From: Myxococcales bacterium
GTDB taxonomy: Bacteria > Myxococcota_A > Polyangia > Polyangiales > Houyiibacteriaceae
DNA length: 7,181 bases
Assembly: GCA_013002645.1 (NCBI GenBank)
Contig: JABDJF010000153.1
Location: forward strand, 1-7,181
Direction of reading: 5' to 3'
Shown here: piece by piece, positions 6,192-7,181 of the stretch
Layout of the letters: every line of letters starts with the position of its first letter
Numbering within the stretch: the first letter of the stretch is position 1
Notes under the pieces: model-generated
What the model saw: the letters and a program-made list of their open reading frames with translations, nothing else
Told to the model about the DNA's origin: nothing
The model's database searches: none
Made by a program: the position numbers and the translations under genes

Positions 6192-7181
6192 TCATCGAGG
6201 GTCGACGATATCCGCGGCTTCGTAGATCGTACGCTCCAGATGACCTAGGTCAAAAGGCTTTTCAATTCGCAGGTTTGGAACGCTCTGAAGGAAATCCCTG
6301 GCTCGCTGAGTGAAGGCGCCACCGGTCATGAAGACGATTCGGTCATGGACCGGTGTCGTCCGTTGCAGCGCCGCCCGATAGACATCCATCCCCGTCATCT
6401 CCGGCATGATCAGGTCGCAGAGAATCACGTCGTAGGCGTGCTGCCCCATCAAGGCGACCGCCTCGCGGCCGTCGCTGGCGGTCGTCACATCGTGTTTGAC
6501 CAGTGCCTTCTGGATCAGCCGGGCGATCACCGGCTCATCGTCGACCACCAAGAGCGACAGCTTCCCCCGCGTGGCACGCCGAACCGCGCTCATCGAGGTA
6601 GGCGGCATCGAGAGCGGGCGTCGCGCACGCGGTGCCTTCGGCAAGACGACACGAGCGACCGTGCCTTGGCCGGGGTGACTTTGAATCTCGATCGTCCCTT
6701 CCAGAGAATGCACGATGCGGCGACAGATCGAGAGCCCGAGGCCGGTTCCGCGTCCCGCGGGCTTCGTCGTCACGAAAGGATCGAAGATCCTACGCAGCAA
6801 TTGTGAGGGAATCCCGGGGCCCGTGTCCTGTACCTCCACGCAGACGCGATCTTCTTCGGTGCTTCGTACCCGGATCGTGATCGCGTTTTGAGCACGGTCC
6901 CCGGGCTCGATGGCCTGCGCCGCATTGACGATCAGATTCAAGAACAGCTGCCCGAGCCGCGTCCTCGGCCCCCGGATGTACAGGCTGTCCGCTTCGTATT
7001 CACGAACGACCGTCGCACGGTGTTGAATCTCGGGCTGGGCCATTCGAATCGCGGAATCGAGCACCTGCTGCAGCTTGACAGTCTCGGTTTCGACGCCTTC
7101 GCCGCTGTGGGTTAAGTACGTGATTTGATTTGCAATGATGCGAATGCGCTCAGAGCCTTCGTAGGCCTCGCGGATCAACTC
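6192..7181 (-). CDS. Hybrid sensor histidine kinase with C-terminal receiver domain (partial, N-terminus off window)
   Basis: The frame is open through the right edge, so the sensor region and the phospho-accepting His lie outside. The TTG at 7178 is probably internal, because the residues around it (IREAYEGSERIRIIAN) are the second helix of a kinase dimerisation domain. Numbered from that TTG, the catalytic ATPase domain has its N box at N81-N85, G1 box DTGPGIP (118-124), F box IFDPFVTTK (131-139) and G2 box GRGTGLGLS (142-150). After a basic linker (181-206) comes a receiver domain with acidic pair D213-D214, phospho-acceptor D255 in LCDLIMPEMTG, T285 and K307 in IEKPF; all key residues are intact. 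ATP-driven His-to-Asp phosphotransfer is therefore expected, with no DNA-binding output domain, so output goes through a partner. The stop lies against the phosphodiesterase gene (ATGA at 6192-6195 with the longer start). Co-transcription suggests it senses something tied to the downstream enzymes. What it senses cannot be seen. Confidence 0.93.
   Translation of the reverse strand, partial: ELIREAYEGSERIRIIANQITYLTHSGEGVETETVKLQQVLDSAIRMAQPEIQHRATVVREYEADSLYIRGPRTRLGQLFLNLIVNAAQAIEPGDRAQNAITIRVRSTEEDRVCVEVQDTGPGIPSQLLRRIFDPFVTTKPAGRGTGLGLSICRRIVHSLEGTIEIQSHPGQGTVARVVLPKAPRARRPLSMPPTSMSAVRRATRGKLSLLVVDDEPVIARLIQKALVKHDVTTASDGREAVALMGQHAYDVILCDLIMPEMTGMDVYRAALQRTTPVHDRIVFMTGGAFTQRARDFLQSVPNLRIEKPFDLGHLERTIYEAADIVDPR

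Noticed and set aside
5266..6225. Plus-strand open frame of 319 codons opposite the shorter phosphodiesterase
   Set aside because: No family features, while the minus strand carries a complete set of active-site motifs. Treated as an antisense shadow.

Overview
The window is a gene-dense, high-GC bacterial segment with six protein-coding genes, two of them cut by the window edges. The high GC content, the GTG start, the kinase-receiver hybrid and the overlapping stop/start junctions all fit a myxobacterium-like or other 'deltaproteobacterial' soil bacterium. No marker gene is present, so this placement is only an inference from style. No rRNA, tRNA, CRISPR array, insertion sequence or phage gene was seen.

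Reading leftward on the minus strand from the right edge there is a compact four-gene run. It starts with the C-terminal part of a hybrid sensor histidine kinase with a fused receiver domain (7181-6192). Two different alkaline-phosphatase-superfamily phosphodiesterase/phosphohydrolase-type enzymes follow (6150-4768 and 4736-3012), then a GT-B-fold, family 4-like glycosyltransferase (3015-1816). Junctions are tight: a stop/start ATGA overlap (or a 41-bp gap with the preferred start), a 31-bp gap, and another ATGA overlap. This looks like one transcription unit in which a sensor gene is linked to a small glycan or phospho-glycan processing set. Neither phosphodiesterase has a visible signal peptide or membrane segment, so both probably act in the cytoplasm.

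A plus-strand NUDIX hydrolase gene (1461-1880) meets the glycosyltransferase tail to tail with a 65-bp coding overlap. It diverges from a minus-strand gene (1366 to beyond position 1) encoding a protein with an unrecognised N-terminal region, a basic helical linker and the start of a PQQ-like beta-propeller. The 94-bp AT-richer gap between these two divergent genes is the longest non-coding stretch. It holds a 12-bp perfect palindrome and a weak -10-like box.

The most interesting points are the kinase / paired phosphodiesterase / glycosyltransferase cassette, the NUDIX gene lying antisense between two same-strand transcription units with no visible terminator, the modular PQQ-like protein, and an 18-bp perfect palindrome inside that gene.
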